A stretch of 6,842 nt of DNA, taken from an uncultured Gammaproteobacteria bacterium (GTDB lineage: Bacteria > Pseudomonadota > Gammaproteobacteria > Arenicellales > Poriferihabitantaceae). Below are positions 5,492-6,842 of the stretch, in pieces. The stretch covers positions 1 to 6,842 of the forward strand of contig CALIFM010000294.1 of assembly GCA_938021685.1 (NCBI GenBank), read 5' to 3'. The notes beneath the pieces are model-generated. The model searched no databases. It was not told the DNA's origin and was given only the letters and a program-made list of their open reading frames with translations. Position 1 is the stretch's first letter; each line of letters starts with the position of its first letter. The position numbers were made by a program, and so were the translations under genes.

Positions 5492-6842
5492 TTAGTGTGC
5501 TTCTTTCCAGTTAGGGCCAATGCCGGTGTCTACCATCAAGGGCACTTTGAGTTCGGCCACACCTGTCATTAGTGGACTAATCATCGCTTGCATTTCCTCA
5601 AGGTCTTTGTCGGGCACTTCCAGGACCAATTCATCGTGTACCTGCAGAATAATACGCGTGTCGGGTTGCTGCTCAAGTATCCACTTATCAACGGCAATCA
5701 TCGCGAGCTTAATTAAATCGGCAGCCGAACCTTGCATTGGCGCGTTAATCGCGGTGCGTTCAGCATATTGGCGGCGATTAAAATTACTGGAGTTGATTTC
5801 AGGCAAATACAAACGTCGCCCCAGCAGGGTTTCCACATAGCCTTGCTCGGCCGCCACTTGACGCATTTCGTTCATATAGCGTTTTACCCCAGGGTAACGC
5901 TCAAAATATAAGTCGATATAGTCTTGCGCCTCTTTACGTTCAATCTGTAGTTGCTTGGCGAGCCCAAAGGCGGACATGCCGTAAATGAGACCAAAGTTGA
6001 TCGCTTTGGCACGGCGGCGTTGCTCACGGTCTACATCTTTTGCATTTACACCAAACACTTCTGCGGCAGTGGCGCTATGCACGTCTTGGTCATTTTGAAA
6101 AGCGGACACCAAACGTTCGTCTTGCGACAGATGAGCCATCAAACGCAGCTCGATTTGCGAGTAATCTGCTGCCAGCAGGGTGTGGCCGTCATCAGCGACA
6201 AAAGCCTCACGGATTTTGCGACCTTCTTCTGTACGTACGGGAATGTTCTGCAAGTTTGGGTCGCTGGACGACAAACGCCCTGTGGCGGCCACCGCTTGGT
6301 GGTAAGAAGTGTGCACACGGCCAGTGCGTGGATTAATTAGTTTGGGTAGTTTGTCGATATACGTAGACTTAAGCTTGGCTAAGGAACGATGCGCCAATAT
6401 CAGGCTGGGCAGCAAATGGCCGCCATCGGCCATGTCTTGCAGCACTGATTCGGCGGTAGAGGGCTGGCCTTTTGGGGTCTTTTTCAGCACAGGTAAGCCC
6501 AGCTTTTCATACAAAATAACTTGAATTTGCATGGGTGAGGCGATGTTGAATTCTTCGCCTGCTGCTTCGTGACATTTTTGCTCTAGCTCTTCAAGAGTTT
6601 GGGTGATGCCTATGCTTTGTTTAGCCAGCATCGCTGCATCCAATCGTACGCCATGGGTCTCGGTGCGGGCTAGTACTGGCAGTAGCGGCATTTCAATGTC
6701 GCGAAACAAGGTTTCTAGCTTCTCGGATTCAGCAACTTTTGGCCATAAAATTTGGTGTAAGCGTAAAGTGATGTCAGCGTCTTCTGCGGCGTACTTTGCC
6801 GCAGTTTCAAGGTCAATTTGGTCGAATGTAAGCTGTTTCTTG
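5492..6842 (-). CDS. polA: DNA polymerase I, C-terminal half (cut by window edge)
   Basis: The reading frame is open from base 6841 to the stop at 5492-5494, giving 449 visible residues against about 928 for E. coli Pol I. The 5' nuclease domain and most of the 3'-5' exonuclease domain are therefore outside the window. The visible part begins with the last exonuclease motif, YAAEDADIT, holding the Tyr and Asp of Exo III. The polymerase domain follows: thumb KLKSTYIDKLP, TGRLSSSDPNLQNIPVRTEE, motif A ADYSQIELR (Asp226 of the visible part), motif B RRRAKAINFGLIYGMSAFG (Lys279, Phe283, Tyr287), and motif C QVHDELVLEV (Asp403, codon 5633-5635). All catalytic residues I can check are present, and the protein ends in NWKEAH, close to the NWDQAH of E. 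coli. It fills gaps and removes primers in replication and repair. It lies 39 bp upstream of oxyR in the same direction. Confidence 0.97.
   Translation of the reverse strand, partial: KKQLTFDQIDLETAAKYAAEDADITLRLHQILWPKVAESEKLETLFRDIEMPLLPVLARTETHGVRLDAAMLAKQSIGITQTLEELEQKCHEAAGEEFNIASPMQIQVILYEKLGLPVLKKTPKGQPSTAESVLQDMADGGHLLPSLILAHRSLAKLKSTYIDKLPKLINPRTGRVHTSYHQAVAATGRLSSSDPNLQNIPVRTEEGRKIREAFVADDGHTLLAADYSQIELRLMAHLSQDERLVSAFQNDQDVHSATAAEVFGVNAKDVDREQRRRAKAINFGLIYGMSAFGLAKQLQIERKEAQDYIDLYFERYPGVKRYMNEMRQVAAEQGYVETLLGRRLYLPEINSSNFNRRQYAERTAINAPMQGSAADLIKLAMIAVDKWILEQQPDTRIILQVHDELVLEVPDKDLEEMQAMISPLMTGVAELKVPLMVDTGIGPNWKEAH

Noticed and set aside
5951..6340. A plus-strand open frame opposite polA.
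   Set aside because: It lies wholly antisense to a highly conserved polymerase domain, has no recognisable domain, and has no ribosome-binding site that I can see.
5492..6709. A complete 405-residue gene starting at a TTG codon at 6709.
   Set aside because: The frame is open to the window edge and the upstream residues match Pol I, including the YAAEDADIT exonuclease motif, so the TTG is an internal Leu codon.
1..6842. A mobile element, CRISPR array, toxin-antitoxin pair or defence system.
   Set aside because: There are no transposase or integrase genes, no spaced direct repeats, no tRNA-like att site, and every sizeable gene has an ordinary chromosomal family assignment.

Overview
The window looks like chromosomal housekeeping and accessory sequence from a gammaproteobacterium, perhaps an aquatic or marine lineage near the Cellvibrionales, Oceanospirillales or Alteromonadales. 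The evidence is close residue-level similarity to E. coli PolA, OxyR and RluE, a DUF1127 (YjiS-like) protein next to a GcvA-type LysR regulator, and a long acyl-CoA dehydrogenase typical of aerobic fatty-acid or carboxylate users. Base composition is moderate and looks even along the window. I see no mobile element, tRNA, rRNA or CRISPR array. The genus call is inference only.

Left part (1-816). A LysR-family regulator, cut by the window's left edge, is transcribed leftwards. Facing away from it is a small DUF1127 protein with the strongest Shine-Dalgarno sequence in the window. The 127 bp between them hold a candidate LysR box and a perfect 15-bp inverted repeat that encloses a -10-like hexamer. 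After the DUF1127 gene, 137 bp of non-coding DNA hold two imperfect hairpins that share a 7-nt loop sequence.

Middle part (817-3977). A 12-helix MFS transporter (+) converges on a 588-residue acyl-CoA dehydrogenase (-). The dehydrogenase has an intact catalytic Glu. Its 5' region carries a consensus -10 box and a short inverted repeat placed where a transcript leader or operator would lie.

Right part (3978-6842). Three genes run leftwards without a clear break: the C-terminal half of DNA polymerase I (polA, cut by the right edge), an OxyR-type peroxide sensor with both redox cysteines, and the 23S rRNA pseudouridine synthase RluE. polA and oxyR are 39 bp apart. The oxyR stop and rluE start overlap by one base (TAATG), so these two are probably translationally coupled. 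The likely order of transcription is polA, oxyR, rluE, with the acyl-CoA dehydrogenase then starting from its own promoter.

I found no convincing undescribed multi-gene system. The points most worth a second look are the oxyR-rluE coupling beside polA, the LysR/DUF1127 control region, the twin hairpins, and the transporter of unknown substrate.
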